Assembly (NCBI GenBank): GCA_964016875.1
Contig: OZ024724.1
Span: 49,540,438-49,604,437 of the forward strand
DNA length: 64,000 nt
Direction: 5' to 3'
Origin: Fallopia convolvulus
Lineage: Eukaryota > Streptophyta > Magnoliopsida > Caryophyllales > Polygonaceae
A program made the translations under genes and the position numbers. How positions within the stretch are numbered: position 1 is the first letter of the stretch; each line of letters starts with the position of its first letter. A model generated the notes under the pieces. The model was given only the letters and a program-made list of their open reading frames with translations. It was not told the origin of the DNA and did not search any database. Shown in pieces: positions 46,269 to 59,550 of the stretch.

Positions 46269-47159
46269 TCAGACGAAGAGGTTGAGAAGCTTCACCTCCT
46301 CCTGTCTTCCGCCGTTGTCACCGTTCGCGTAGTAGTCCTCCGACACTTCGGACTCAAACGACGTCGTCTCCCTGCCTCCACCGACTAGCGAGAGCGACAG
46401 ATCCGACGGCTGAAAATGCATCCCACCGCCTCCGAACCCGCTGCTCTTCCCGCACGCCGCCAGCGGCCGCTCGTATCCGGCGGGCATCGCCGGGGCCGAG
46501 CGGAAGGCGTTCGGAGAGTCTCCGGCGGGAGAGAGGACGCGCGCGAGGACCTCCGGCGGGATCGGCCGGAGAACGCCGCCAGAAAGGACGGTCTGAACGG
46601 CGGATTGGCAGATGTGCCAGTTGCCGGAGCAGAGAAGGCCTACGGCTCCGTTGACTGGGTTGACCGTCCGGCCACAGGCTTCGAAGAGAAGCGATTGGAA
46701 CAAGGCTGGTAGTACCACACACACGAGAACAGAAAACGCCATTCAATTGACTGGAACAGTGAATTATCAACTACTACAAGCAAGCAGAATATAAAACAAT
46801 TGAAAATAAAAAGGAAATTCTGTTTGCGCTTTCTGGAAAGATGCTTTTAATTTCTTTCTATACTACAGGCAGAGGGACCACAATTCTATTCTATTCTGAC
46901 CTAAAAGGAAGAAATCGAAATCGAAATGGAAATCGGAATCGGAATCAGAAATCGGAGAATAATGATTACACATACCAGAGCGCTGATGGTGGGGGACGGC
47001 GGAGATGAAAGACATGAGATCGGCGCGGCCGAAGAATTTGGCGACGAAGAGAGTGGCGTGGCCCTGAGCTTCGGGGCTCTGTATCCACTGCAAGGAGGTC
47101 CTCAAAGTGCAGTTCTCGCTGCATCCCTTGCGGAGAACTCGGCAGCCATTGCAGCTCAT
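46269..47159 (-). CDS. LOB-domain transcription factor, class II (LBD37/38/39 type)
   Basis: Two exons on the minus strand (47159-46976 and 46705-46269) with a 270-bp GT-AG intron encode 206 residues. The LOB domain has CNGCRVLRKGCSENC (residues 3-17, CX2CX6CX3C zinc-binding block), FVAKFFGRADLMSFI, and after the intron ALFQSLLFEACGRTVNPVNG and SGNWHICQSAVQTVL. The leucine-zipper-like region of class I is absent. The C-terminal part has DLSLSL, a possible EAR repression motif, and ends KLLNLFV, the ending I recall for Arabidopsis LBD37/38/39. Those proteins repress nitrate-responsive and anthocyanin genes in the nucleus. One oddity: GLLCSGNW has cysteine where family members usually have tryptophan. 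I could not separate LBD37 from LBD38/39, so no symbol is given. Confidence 0.92.
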
Positions 47160-47252
47160 CTTGTGGTCTTCTTTCTCCTCTCTGGTCTGGTTGGTTGATT
47201 TTGTGCTTGCTTTTTTAGGGGAGGGGGAGTTTTCTTGAAAGAGGGGAAATTA

Positions 47253-47294
<42 letters not shown>

Positions 47295-47825
47295 AGAAAG
47301 GGGAGTGGAACGGAGTGGGGAGAATTGGGGGAGAGGAGCAGATAAAAAGGCTGAGGGGTTGGGTTAAAAAACTAACCGTGGTTGAGAGTGTTGGGTTAAG
47401 GGAAATAGGGAGGTTGTTTTACGGGAGGTGGAGAACTGCAGATGGTGGGTGGGCCCGTCTGCTTGTACTGTAATATTATTATATTATTTGTGTGGATTGA
47501 AAAAGAGGAAAATGGAGAAAGCGATGACGAGGAGAGAGAGGAGAAAAGCATCTGAATATATCTTCCAAAGTTTGGGCACGACACGAGCGGCTCCGTGTTT
47601 CCGCGCCATCTCTCCATGAATTTGCAGCCGTTAGATTTGGCTTCTCCGTCATCTGACGCGTCGTACACCAACCTGGGTCTTTTGAGCATTTCAGTTTCGA
47701 GCTTTACCGAGTCTCTTTCGCCAGTACGAATGCTATACACCCCAATTATTAGTATCAAGGGGATGATTATTTAAAAGCACACAATTTTGCATTTGGGTTA
47801 TTATTTTTTAAACTAATAAACTTTA
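47160..47825. promoter_or_regulatory. 5' region of the LOB-domain gene
   Basis: It contains a (GA)n tract, (CT)n on the gene's strand, at 47262-47291, about 100 bp upstream of the start codon, a common feature of plant 5' UTRs and core promoters. ORFs here (for example 47396-47758 minus) show no recognisable domain. Confidence 0.5.
47262..47291. repeat. (GA)n microsatellite in LBD leader
   Basis: About 15 GA dinucleotides, followed by a purine-rich stretch. Confidence 0.95.
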
Positions 47826-50800
47826 TTTTTTTGGAAATGGTGAATGTATATTTCCAAGGGATGAAACCCGAAAATTTTACAAGGTTAGCTAGAAGAACCC
47901 CAGATAGATTAGGGAACAAGCCACACGACTACAAAAGTAAGGCTCGACGAAGGTTTGACAAAAAAAACCAGCCGGCCAGAGCAACACATAACTAGTTTCA
48001 AGTTAACAAGCTAACAAACTAACTAGCTAGCCAACTATGCAACAAAAAAAGGGTGAAAAAACCATATTCAAGGGACGTTATCCATCAACCTGTTTAGAGA
48101 ATGTCTAGGCGGCCTTTTGTTGATCTCGGCTTGAGTCTATCCTTCACACGGGTCTTTGTAAGGGTGATAGCTTCAAGGACACAATCAGCAGGTTCAATAG
48201 AGACATTTTCAAGAAAAATTCTTGTTTCTAGCATTCCAAATGGAGTGCACAAATGGGCATAAGAACCAGCGGTGATTGATGGTTTCACAGTCAGATGGGT
48301 AGAGAGGGCAGTCCGCTTAGACAATCCTCCGAAGTTGTTGGAGACGTGCGCGAGTGGGAGCACGATTCCTGCCATCAATCTAGGTGATAAAGGAGCATCT
48401 AGGATGTTACAACTCATCCAAATGGCCTTGCAACATTAATTCAATTGGTGGACCCTAGCCTCTCCAAATGTTATATAATGTAACAGAGATATCTTTTCGA
48501 CTACCACTTGCCCACAGGTAACTCCAATCAATAGGATTATGGCCTTCTTTAGACGACTTTAGCTCATCTCTGGTGCGGAGGATGGTCTTCCACATTCAAC
48601 TATCGCCAACTCTTGCTCTAATCTCCCAAATGTTATCCTCATGAAGATAGTTGGATTGGACCCACTGAACCCAAATGTTGTTTGATTTATTGTCAATGTC
48701 GTGAATGAGCTCCGCAATGTTGGATTTGTTCCACGATAGAAGTTCTTTGATTCCAAGGCCACTCTCTTCTTTGGGACGTGCGAGTTTTTCCCAAGAAATA
48801 AGAGCTCTTTTAGAGTAATTGTTTCCACTACATAAAAAGCTTCTAATGAGATTTTGAATGTTCTTGATGGCCGATTTGGGTAGGATGAAGGCTTTAATCC
48901 AGAAGTTAATTGCATAGACCGGAGATCACAAATCAGATGAGCTCAACACGACTAGAGTAGGAGAGTCGCTTAGCAAACCAAGAGTGTATCCGAGAAGTAA
49001 TCTTTTCAAACAAAATGTTGAATTCAGAGGCTTTGAGTTTTTGGGAGTGAAGCGGCAGTCGAAGGTAGGAGATGGGAAGAGAGCCTTGTTGGAGTACAGT
49101 GCTTGTATCAGCTCATTGAGGGTGGTGGGATCAACCCCGACAGTGAACAAGTGGGATTTGGATTGGTTGCATTGAAGCCCAGAAACAGAACAGAAATCAT
49201 TAACAGAGCTGACAAGGGTGGAGACTGATCGCCATCACCTCTAGAGAAGAGGAAAATATCATCAGCGAAAGCGAGATGCACCAACTATAATTTGAGACAG
49301 CCCGGGTGGAACCCGAAGGTTGAGGTGATGTGCATAAACTCTAATTTGCGATTGAGGAATTCATGGCAAGGGGAAAAATATAGGGAGATAAGGGGTCGCC
49401 TTGTCGAATGCCTCGTTTTCCCTTAAACAAACCCGTCATGGTGCCATTGACATTGATCGAGAAGCTAGTGGTCTTGATGTAAGCCTAAATCAGTTGATGC
49501 AAGACATACATCACATCAATTATAAAGTTCCATTCATGAGTGTCATATGCTTTTCGTAGGTCAAATTTAAGTGCTACACGAGGAGAGACATTGCCTCTAC
49601 CATATAATTTGAACAAGTCTTGACAAACCAGCACATTGCTCCATACACCACGGTTGGGGAGATAGGCACCTTGCTTGAGGTCTATTAGGTTGCTATCCAC
49701 TTCTTGAATTCTACCAGCCAAGACCTTATCAATAATTTTGTAGATCATGTGTTACACCACGAGATTGGCCTAAAATATGAGTCTTTTAGTGCACTCTTGT
49801 TTAGGAATCAGATGGATGACAATGGAGTTGATCTCCTTAAGAAGCTTGTCATTTGAGAAGAATCGATCTTTGAACTGCACTTGTGATATCGCGCCCAACT
49901 ATACCCTGTTCTTTCTTAAAGAAGAGGCTATTAAAACCATCAGGCCCGACGAACTTGGAATCAGTCGTGGATAAAACTGCATTTTAACTTCAACAATAGA
50001 AACCGGACGACAGAGAGAGGTAGCTTGTTCGGGGTGAAGCAAGGCCCATGGTCAAAAACAAACGACTCAATTACGGTGGTCTTAGAAGAAGTGTCGAGCA
50101 TATTTGAGTAGTAGGAGACAATGTGATTGTTATTATCTAAAAGGAAAATTAAAGACCTTCCATTCTCATCACATAAGCTGAAAATGTAACTCAAGGATTT
50201 TCGATAATTGATGGAGGCGTGATAAAACCATATTTCTCGTCACCATGACAAGTCCAAGAGGTCTTGGCTCTTTTAGCCAGATCGAAAGCAATTCGGTCTT
50301 GGGCAACACGGACATCAAAAAGTAGGTTTCGCTCCATCAGAATGACGGATGTATTGAACGGATCACCTTTGAGGTTGGCTTGGAAATCATGGAGTTTGTT
50401 TTTGAGAGTGGAGAGTTGGCCATCAATGTCTCTGAATTTTGCACCATTTAGCATCCGAAATTTGCTTGACAAACTTGAGTTTATTTCACAATTTGGAAGC
50501 GTAGACAACCCTGAATATTCAAATTTCAAGTTTCTTGAACAAAGGTGAGAAAAGAGTCATCAGAAGCCAAAATATTTCGAAACCGAAAAGGGGTACGAGC
50601 TGCAACATACGGCTAAAATTTGAGGATGCATGACGAGTGATCATAATCCCTTTTTTCATCAAAGAAAGTAGAGGTGAGTGGAAAAAAAGTAAGCTAGCGG
50701 GTGTTGTGCATGATTATGTCAAGTTATATGTACTTCCTTTGATCGCCATCTTGGTTATTTGTCCAAGTAAAAAAACACCCTTCACTCCTCAAATTAGTCA

Positions 50801-51990
50801 AGAGGAGAGAGTGTTTTAAGTGAGGGCATGCTCTGTTTGTGCTACCATCGACATTGAGGTGTTCTGTGCTGTTCATGGTGGCATTAAAATCTCCTAGAAT
50901 TGCCCAAGGAGGAGTGCAACTTTGGTGAATATTTAGCATTTTATTCTAGAGAACGTTTCTGCTTGTTTTAGAGTTATGACCATAGATAATAGAGATGAGG
51001 AATTTCTTGTTGAACTTGCAGCCGACAAAGTTAACCTCGCAGTGAACAAGTTGCTCTGAGACGAAGATAGGATTGCACTATAAAACAGATGGATCCCAAG
51101 CAATAAAGATCTGACAGTTTTTGCCAAGCTGTCCATTGTTAATACGGTTCACCCCTCCAAAAAAGGGGTTTTTAATCTCTAGATATTAACAAAAGCTACG
51201 CTAATTTCAAGGATAGACAAGAACTTAATTCTAAAATCTTTGACAAGATCAAAAAATGCAACACATTTGGAGGAGGTGTTGTAGCCACTTATATTCTAAC
51301 TAGCTATAGAGACTCTATCCATAAAGGGGCACTCTCGATTTTCCCCGATGAAGTAAGTGAAGGAAGAGGCGACATCGGGGGAAAGTCTTTGTTAGAATCC
51401 ACATTGAGCTGAGACGCGTGAGCTTTGCTTCGATAATTTCCAACAACATTGTTTCGAGGGTTAGCAACATGGAGGAAACATGGTCCTTACCCTTGTTGTT
51501 CAAGACAAAAGCCAAGGGGGTTATTGGGAACAAAAGGAAGGCCATTTATTGAAGTAGATCCAAAATCTCTGGAGGGTTCAACGGGAGGCGGAGGAGGGTG
51601 AGTGTCTTGCTTCCTAATCCACCGCTTGACTGCGCGATGAGCAAAGGGAGGCTTAGAGGACTGAGCTTTCAAGCAGTCCCCTTGTTTATGGCCAAAAGAA
51701 TTGCAAGTGATACATGACCATGGCTTCCAGTCGAAAAGAACCGGTTGGTCGATTATGAGTCCATTAGCGAGACCAACGCCCCTCGGATTCCCTATCGGGG
51801 GTTCTGCCCGCAAACCCCTGACAGGTTCCGGTCAACGACCGGTTCAAGGTATATTGACAATATGAAATGGTCCAAAAACCTAGATTTAAAGTACGATAAT
51901 TTCACATCATATTTGGTCATTAGCAGAGGGAGATACAACCATTGTAGACGCCTAAAGATCGATCTGGACTGATGACCTAACTATGCATAT
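47826..51990 (-). mobile_element. L1-type LINE, minus strand, nearly full domain set
   Basis: In element order: the ORF1 end with a CCHC knuckle, CITCNSFGHKQGDC (within 51813-51487); endonuclease APWAILGDFNATMNSTEH and GCFFTWTNNQ (50939-50724); the RT, from MIYKIIDKVLAGRIQ and FDLRKAYDTHEWNFI (49748-49485) to GKRGIRQGDPLSPY (about 49400) and FADDIFLFS (about 49255); a post-RT region; and a weak zf-RVT-like piece (48417-48094). A plus-strand T-rich run near 47826 marks the 3' end. RNase H was not seen. The RT FADD box is intact, but stops and shifts break both ORFs, so it is inactive. Confidence 0.82.
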
Positions 51991-53466
51991 TGCGAACATG
52001 ATCAAAAGGTTTCGTCTGGCAAAGGACAATTCAACCAATTAAAGAGTTGTACTACAGAGGTTGGTTTGTTGAAATTGATATTTTTTGTACTAAATGGAAG
52101 TTATTATTAAAGTATTTTCTAAAGAAAAACATACATAATGTACAATGGATTTTGTACCATAGTTTTTCTTGGTAATCCTTGAGAATTAAATCGGTGAAAG
52201 AATTAAAAAAAAAAAATCACGCATGTAACAACAACATTTATTATTGACCAACGAAGGTTCCGATCTCTATCTGTTTGTTTGAATGCCGATTCCAAATTTC
52301 CAATCCATTATGTATATGGAATCTCCGTAGATTAATTTCGAGATTCCATTTTTTGTTTTTTTCTTCCTTGTAAAAAAAAAAAGACTAGTAGGATGAATGA
52401 GTCAATTTCATGTTTCGTAAGATCTTACATAATCAAGGGATTCAAACCAAACCATAAATTGCGGGCTATCATTATAGTGACATAATTAATATATAATTAA
52501 TCACCCATGAAGTGTGCTTGATGACGAGTTCTATGCTAGTTGATATATTTTATGTTGGTTAAGTTTTTTTTATTAAGACTTCGCGGTTTCATAGGTAGCG
52601 GAATCTTCCAAACTTCAGGCAATCAGGCGTTGGCAGTCTCGCGTTTTCGCATAAATAGCTTAGGCCTGGTTTGGATGACCAGTCCTAGTCCTTGCAATGC
52701 ATCGTATAATGAATGAAACGATCAAATTAAATAATAATAAAAACATTCATTAATTCATATATTGCACTGATCCCTCGGTTGTGGAATAGCCATATGGCCC
52801 ATGTATTTTAAGCTAGTGATTATTAGTACTTTTTAAGAATGCACCATGGCCATGGGTTAGTAAAAAAATGACGATGACAATTCAAATACATACATGGATA
52901 GACCTACTTACATCCAGTAAATCGGTTAGAATTTCAGAATAGTACTATAAAGTCTCCATTAATATTCAATTTTTATGGACGATACCCTTAATAAAAAAAG
53001 TATATACATGAACAATAATACTACATAATTGTAGATTAAAAAAAGGGGTTCATCACATCTCAACTAAAAATTATAAGTGTACGTAATGTTCTTAGTTAAA
53101 CTATAGGCTGTCATTAGACCTAAATAATGGCATGACACTTTGTAACTAGAATTAGAGGTAGAAGGTGCACATAGAAGAACCGGGTTTATGGACTTATGGG
53201 TTACACCCGAGCTGGTTCTTGCCTATAGCTTTCAGAGACATAGTGGTTCGGTTTGGAGGTAATGGGCTTAATCAGTGTTGTTGGCTTGATTTGTCTAATG
53301 GGCTCAAATATTAAAGGGGAAGACGAAGCCCAACAAGCTCATCTCTGATTCAACACGCGAAGCTAATACTGACTTAAGTGGAATGCAATGTTTTGCTTGG
53401 CTCACCTTAACCGTAGCATATAAGCTTGGTTAACCTGGATGCTTGCTCAATGCAATTCACTCACGT

Positions 53467-53513
<47 letters not shown>

Positions 53514-56500
53514 AGGTGGTGATTCCGTTGACGCGATGGGGTTAGTCGACGACGACCTTGCTCTTGGTGATCTGTGGTGGCTGAAATCCAACAAAGCTTC
53601 GCCACCCTTAGGGGGCCAAAACCCTAGATTCCTCTTCTTCTTCTTGCTCTCTGATTCTTCTGTTCTCGTTGTTGTTTGTTCTTTTCGTGTGTATATTTAC
53701 TCTTTTGTTGCGTGGGTAGCCTTGCTTTGTAACACTCTTGAGATCTAGTAGATTTGAGTTGAGTTTTCTCTTTGAGGCTCTGTAAATGTAAGCTTTGCCG
53801 AACTGTGTCACCAATCTTTGTGTTCTCTGTTCTTATTTGTTTTTCTGAGTTGTTGCATGTCGATTTTTTGAGGTTTACTTGAGAATTGTTGATTGCTTAG
53901 TTTGAAAACGATTTACAACATGACTAGCTAGTCATATTACCTAAATGGCATAGAGATTCTTAACCAGAGTAACAAAGCCGAAAATGAGGATGGAATAACT
54001 AGTCAAATCCTTAAAAACTAGCTAGTAAGAATTCCGATATAGATAGGGGATGCTTTCTGTGTCATACCCACGTAGCACAGAAAACTAAAACCCTTCATCC
54101 TTAAAGCTAGTGAAAAGGAGGGAACAATTTGGTCATACAAGAAAGAACTTTGTTGATCAGTCTTACACGATAATAAAAAGAAAACCCTATTAATTGATGG
54201 TATTAATTTTGCATATCACTTCGACATGATGTTATAAGTTGTATACGCCACTCAAACGACAATATTCCAGACTCGGGGACTTGTATGGTGGCCTTGAATA
54301 TATTCTATCAGGGCTTCAAGTTTTTCCATCAGATTTGAATTGTTCTTCTGGGGATTTTTGAGGACTAAATAAATTAGTACGTACTTCAACTTCAAAAGCT
54401 GGAGAAAGGGAGACAAATTCCTAACGTATGGTTTATGTTGTCTCATACCACCGATCTCGGGGTTTCACTCTAGCTTGTTTTTTGAATTTGTCACTTTTGA
54501 TTCTTTCTTATATTATCCACTCTCAACTTCAGTTTATGTGTTGTCTTATCTCATCATTAGGTTGAATGAGTTGCTCAATTTCTTCTTGTTCTTTTTTTGT
54601 GAATCATATGTAGGTAACATTTATGAACATTTGAAATTCGATCTACTCACTCGAAGATATAACAAGCTTAAAATATATGGGAAGCTTGGTAATATTATGC
54701 ATAACTCAAAATTTAATCACCTTTATCCATGATATACTTTTGATAAATTTAAGGTGATGCGCTACGTACGCTATAAAGTTGGTTTTGATTCCCACATGAA
54801 ACATGAGAGGGGAAAAAGAATAGAGATGAAAAGGGTGGATGGAGTAAAAGTTAGATATATGTTACTTCAATCAAATTTTATGGGACTTTTTTTTATATAA
54901 AAATTCACGGTTAAATTTTCACCTTTTTCTTCAAGGGTATCTGCCTATGTAAATGTAACATACGTGTAAGCTCTCAATGGGTAGTGTTATGGGTGGATGG
55001 AACCATTCCACCACCAAGGCCCGCAAGTAAAAATATTGCACCTGATCTATTTGTCACCAGTGGAATGTTTCACCCGTCACCTAAGGGTTATTCGGGTCTT
55101 GTAAAATTTCTCTATTTTCTTTTTTCATTGTTTGTAAGGGAACATTTAATATTAATAATTCAATACAAAAAATATATAAAAATTACGATTCTATAAGGAA
55201 ATTATCAATACACAATATAAATAAACGAAAACACAAATTCATATTCCATAAAACAATATTTAAGTAAAACACACAAAAATATGTAGGAAATGTTAAAGTT
55301 AGTTAGGATGGGATTATGTATATGTATACTAGGGTTAGATTTAAAGCTGGTTAAATGAGTGATTATAGTTAAATGGGTGATATGTTGGGTGATGGGTTGG
55401 GTTATTCTGGTGATAAACTCTCACCTTTAATGAACACGTAACTCGTTTCACCTGTTACCTGTTTTATTTGGGTTTTCGTCCATTTATTTCGGGTGGGTTA
55501 AGTGGGTGTGTCGGTCTGCATATAACTACCCACCCTAGACGTGAGCTTTTTATATAAGCTGGATTACGCTTGCAAATTCTTGAATGTTGAATTTTTGGTT
55601 TACCCTTTATTCTGCAGTGAGATTGGGCCGGCCCAATGGGCTTATTTTACTTCAAATGCAGATCATCTAGCAAAGGCGCCATGGTAATGGTTATCATTGT
55701 AAGTCTATTGGGCCTAATCCTGGGCCTCGTCCGAATAAATTTTATTCATCATGGAAAATCATTATTCTTTACTCAAGTATGATGTGATTTTAGAAGGAAG
55801 ATAAGAGAGCTAAAGTGTTTTTTTTTTGGGTCAGTGGCATCTCATATAATGAATGAGTTGTAAAGAAGTAAAATTTATGGGGTTGGTACTAAAGTGCATT
55901 TCTACGTCCTTACATATTTTTATTTAATAAAGAAGAAACCTCATCCTTGCATAGAATTTAGTTGTATCATCAACTCTATAAATTTGTAGCCACAAGTTTA
56001 AGTTAGGATGCATATATCATGTGTGGTCCGAAGGATGTTAACACGTTCACTACAATTGCATGTTCTTTCGAGGCTTGATCGCATCCGTCCTTTTAAATTG
56101 TCTTTTCCAGAATGATCCCATGTCACCTTATTATTACATTTATTCCAATTCACTCATAACAAAATTCAAGCCATTTCAAGGTTGGATACAAATTAAATAA
56201 TGCGGCATTTGTAATTTGAAGCTACGAATATGCCCTACTTGTAATATAAGAGGGAAAATGTTATATATCTGATTTGAGAAAGTTATACAACAACAAATTT
56301 GATCAAGAACATACACTCACGTAATTATAGATAGTAACGAATGAGTCATTGTTTAGGTGATAAGTCGTAATTAAGTAAGTAGTAAGTAGTAGGTAACGGA
56401 TGAAGGATGAGGGAGGGGCTACTTGTGTTGCAAGTTGGGCCCTTGATTTGCCACTTCCACACTTGCAAGCTTCATGTCTATTTCGGAATTCAAGAACCAC

Positions 56501-58667
56501 TATATATTATAATCAAGCAAGATTATTAATTAGGTAAGAACATACGGCATACCCCGATGTTAAGCATTATTTAATGAAGCCAGCCAGCCCTCTAGAAAGC
56601 CGACTTTGCAAGTGGAACCACTTGTTCATTACAGTATTAAGAAAATAATTAGTTAGCACTTATCAGTTATCACACCAATCAGGCAATCACCTCTCACCTC
56701 TAATCCCTAATCACGATTGACGATTCAGGGGCTGAAATTGAATACGTGCTATAGCTGTGCTATTAGTAATTTGGTATAATAGTCTATTGGAATTACGTTT
56801 GGGTTTCTTGCATCTTTTTTTTAAAAAAATCTTTTATCCTCTTAGAATCTCAAACTTTAGTAATGATAATTATTTTTGGACTTGTAATCGTTTATTATTC
56901 CCTGCCCTTCACAATGTATATATGGTTTTGTATGAATACAATCTCGATTAATAATATTTGTTTCTTTTACATATATAATATATTGAATGCTTAAACATAC
57001 TAGTATAAATCAAATTAACTCATTTTTATTGATTTTAGTTCAAGAAGCTATTTTATAATAACATTTATATTGGTTGGATTATGTAGGCCTTTTTTTTACA
57101 CAAATTAGTTCATTTAAATCAACATATACGTAAATGAAACAAAAGTCATTAAATTCCTACAGTAATTAATAAAGAAACTCTCTTCATTCAAACCTAACAA
57201 GTTGATTGTGGGTTTAATTTAATCACAATATGTCATTCAAGAAATCAATGACAAAACATTCTACAAATGGGAATTAAAAACGCCAATATCTCATCAACTT
57301 GTAATGCAACTGAATCAAACCCTGGTCAACTTGAAATCAAAAATTAAGAGTTGGTCAATATATTCACCAATACTCAATTGGCAAAATTTTTGTTGGGTCA
57401 AGACTCAAGGGGTAAATATTTGTTAAAAACAAAGGCACCGCACTTGGATAGAAGCCCACGTGGTATGTTAACTTGACTGTGCTTTCCACGCTGTCTATGC
57501 GATACCCACGTGTCATCCTTATCATCCACACTTTTATAAATTTGCAAGATCATCAAAATGAAATTATGATGGCCCACAATTACAGCACAACAGTGTAGCT
57601 CAAAAGAAACAAAAAAAAAAAAAGGAAAGGAAAAAAGGCGTGGTGGACAAATACGTCAAGATTCGTTAAGCAAACTCACAAGAAGATTATATATCGTGTC
57701 TTATCTTTACTTGAATATTTGAATAACATCTTTTTAACGAGGTTAACATAAATCTTATTAAACGATATAGATGAGTTCCACTTCATTTTTTTGGTAGGGA
57801 GTTTGGTTTAATAGAATTTTGTCATGTATTTTTACCATACAAAATCCAATCATAAACACTAAATTAAATTAACCAAAATCAAGAAGAAGGAAGAGGAACT
57901 AAGAAGTAGGCCAAACAAGTGGCGTACGTGGTCCAATTCGTAGTGTCTTACGACTCCAACTGTTTCACTCACTCATTATTTGCGTAGGAATCAGCCAAAC
58001 TAATTAAACAAAATCAAAATACCATAATTATTATTGAAAGCCATCTTTGAGTTTAAACAAGGCAAGCTAAAAACCCGCCAGCTGGCGATCGACCCTTTAA
58101 AAATTGAAAGCACTTTTGCGTCCATACTTAACACTTGGATTATTTTTTGGTAGAACATACTTACACTTGGATTACGCGTCAGCTTCTTCTGTTAACAGCT
58201 TTAAAGTTGGGTCGTCTTTTGTTTTGCTTCTTCTTCTTCTTCTTTGTTTTTAATATTTTGATGTTACGTATACGTGTCTTATTGCCTGACCCACACCGCC
58301 TTCTGATGATCAATCCCAACTGTATTCAGGTAACCAAAATTATGACTTTGGATCGTATGTTACGCTTTCCTTTTGGTCAAATTATTCACGTTTTCAATTA
58401 ACCCAAGATTTGATCGTTAGCAACTGATCGAATTACGTGCACAAACTCGTGGAAACGAACCTAAACTAACGAAATTCAATTCAGTTCACCAAAGAATCAA
58501 TTCAATTGATCGAGGCATTACAACAAATCTATCTATTCATCGGTCAACAGATCAATTAAGCCAATCAAGTCACTGTAAAAATATACTCATCCTATAACTC
58601 TATTTACAGAACAGAGAAATAAATAAAGGGAACTAGTAAATTCATGAGCCTTGACCACTTCTTGACT
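51991..58667. other. Long gene-poor stretch
   Basis: No gene is supported over about 6.7 kb. Open stretches (53443-53748, 54252-54446, 54475-54732, 58135-58401) lack recognisable domains. It holds the GA microsatellite at 53470-53512 and two CCCACGT-type G-box-like words (about 57468 and 57506). The right end would be the 3' UTR of the zinc-finger gene. Confidence 0.5.
53470..53512. repeat. (GA)n microsatellite
   Basis: About 21 GA dinucleotides. The ORF track across it codes an Arg-Glu run, so that ORF should not be taken as a gene without other support. Confidence 0.95.
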
Positions 58668-59444
58668 TTAGTTTTGCAACAGTAAACGGGGCTTCTTCAA
58701 AGGATGTGGGCTCTCCACTTCCTCCTCTCCGTAGAATTGACTTTTCCTGGCCAGGTCAACGTTGAAGACCGGGCCGAAGTCGGGCAGGGCGGGCAGGTTC
58801 AGATCGAATCCACGGTGGGTGACCGTGGACCCCACTCCCTCAGAGGTGGTGGTCGCCGCGCTTCCGCTTTTGGTCTTGGCGGCGCCGATGACGCCTTCGT
58901 AGTGGCAGCGTTTGTGGCCGCCGAGGGCTTGTCCGGTGGGGAACGTCTTGTGACAGATCGAGCACTCGTGGGCCCGGCCGCCGGATCCGACCACCGCCTC
59001 CGCCGCGCTGAGGCCGCCGGAAGCCGATTTCTCCTCGGCGGCGTTCTTTCGGTGGCTGGCCTTGTGGCCGCCCAGGGCCTGGAAGGATCCGAACGTCTTG
59101 CCGCACACGCTACACTTGTAGTTCAGCTTCGGAGCCGCCTCGGGCGACGTTGCTGGAGGCGGCGGAGATGGGGCGGCGGAGGGAGGCGGCTGTGACGGCT
59201 CTGGTTTGGGAGTGGGAGCGCCGCCTCTGGCGAGCATGATGAGGCAGAGGGCGAGGTACTCCTCCTCGGTGGGGCCCTCCGGCGGCGGAGGTGAGGAGGA
59301 GGAAGAGGCGGCGGCGGTGGTTTCTTGGCGGGGGCGCTTTGAACGCTTCTTCTTGACCCAGTGATCGAAGGAGTGGGAGGCGGAGAGGGCGGCGGCGGAA
59401 TCATCCAATTTGAACACCGGGGAGTTGATTGCTTCAAGTGCCAT
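58668..59444 (-). CDS. C2H2 zinc-finger repressor, ZAT10/STZ-like
   Basis: Intronless, 258 residues, starting MALEAINSP as in ZAT10/AZF proteins. A basic nuclear signal KKKRSKRPR is at 31-39 and the L-box EEYLALCLIMLARGG at 61-75. Two plant-type fingers carry QALGGH: CSVCGKTFGSFQALGGHKASH (111-131, one over the 20 limit if extended, ligands Cys111, Cys114, His127, His131) and a second at 161-181. The EAR repression motif FDLNLPALPDF is at 213-223. Pro/Ala/Ser-rich linkers separate these. Known ZAT10-type proteins bind DNA in the nucleus, repress targets, and act in drought, salt, cold and light-stress signalling. The order and spacing of motifs is complete, so it is probably functional. Paralogue identity (ZAT10 versus AZF1/2/3) is not settled, so no symbol is given. 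Confidence 0.95.
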   Translation of the reverse strand: MALEAINSPVFKLDDSAAALSASHSFDHWVKKKRSKRPRQETTAAASSSSSPPPPEGPTEEEYLALCLIMLARGGAPTPKPEPSQPPPSAAPSPPPPATSPEAAPKLNYKCSVCGKTFGSFQALGGHKASHRKNAAEEKSASGGLSAAEAVVGSGGRAHECSICHKTFPTGQALGGHKRCHYEGVIGAAKTKSGSAATTTSEGVGSTVTHRGFDLNLPALPDFGPVFNVDLARKSQFYGEEEVESPHPLKKPRLLLQN

Positions 59445-59540
59445 GGCTAGATCTTGAATGATTCTTGATGGATTTCTTGCTCTGTTTTTTTTTTAATTGA
59501 TTGATGGGATGAGAAATGAGGAGTGAGTGAAGCGAAAGGG

Positions 59541-59550
59541 GTTTATATAG
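59541..59550 (-). promoter_or_regulatory. TATA box of the ZAT10-like gene
   Basis: The minus strand reads CTATATAAAC about 100 bp upstream of the start codon at 59444, leaving room for a leader of roughly 65-70 bases. Confidence 0.7.

Noticed and set aside
46416..46712. 98-codon plus-strand ORF opposite the LBD exon 2
   Set aside because: Shadow ORF. The minus strand carries the LOB domain.
53443..53748. 101-codon ORF running through the GA microsatellite
   Set aside because: It depends on the dinucleotide run (Arg-Glu repeat), and the rest has no recognisable domain. A gene is not excluded but not supported.
54252..54446. Minus-strand ORF with NSNLMEKLEALIEYIQGH, considered as an F-box/FBD fragment
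   Set aside because: The similarity is too vague and there is no flanking F-box or LRR sequence.
58704..59195. 163-codon plus-strand ORF opposite the zinc-finger gene
   Set aside because: Antisense shadow of a GC-rich true gene that has a complete set of motifs on the minus strand.
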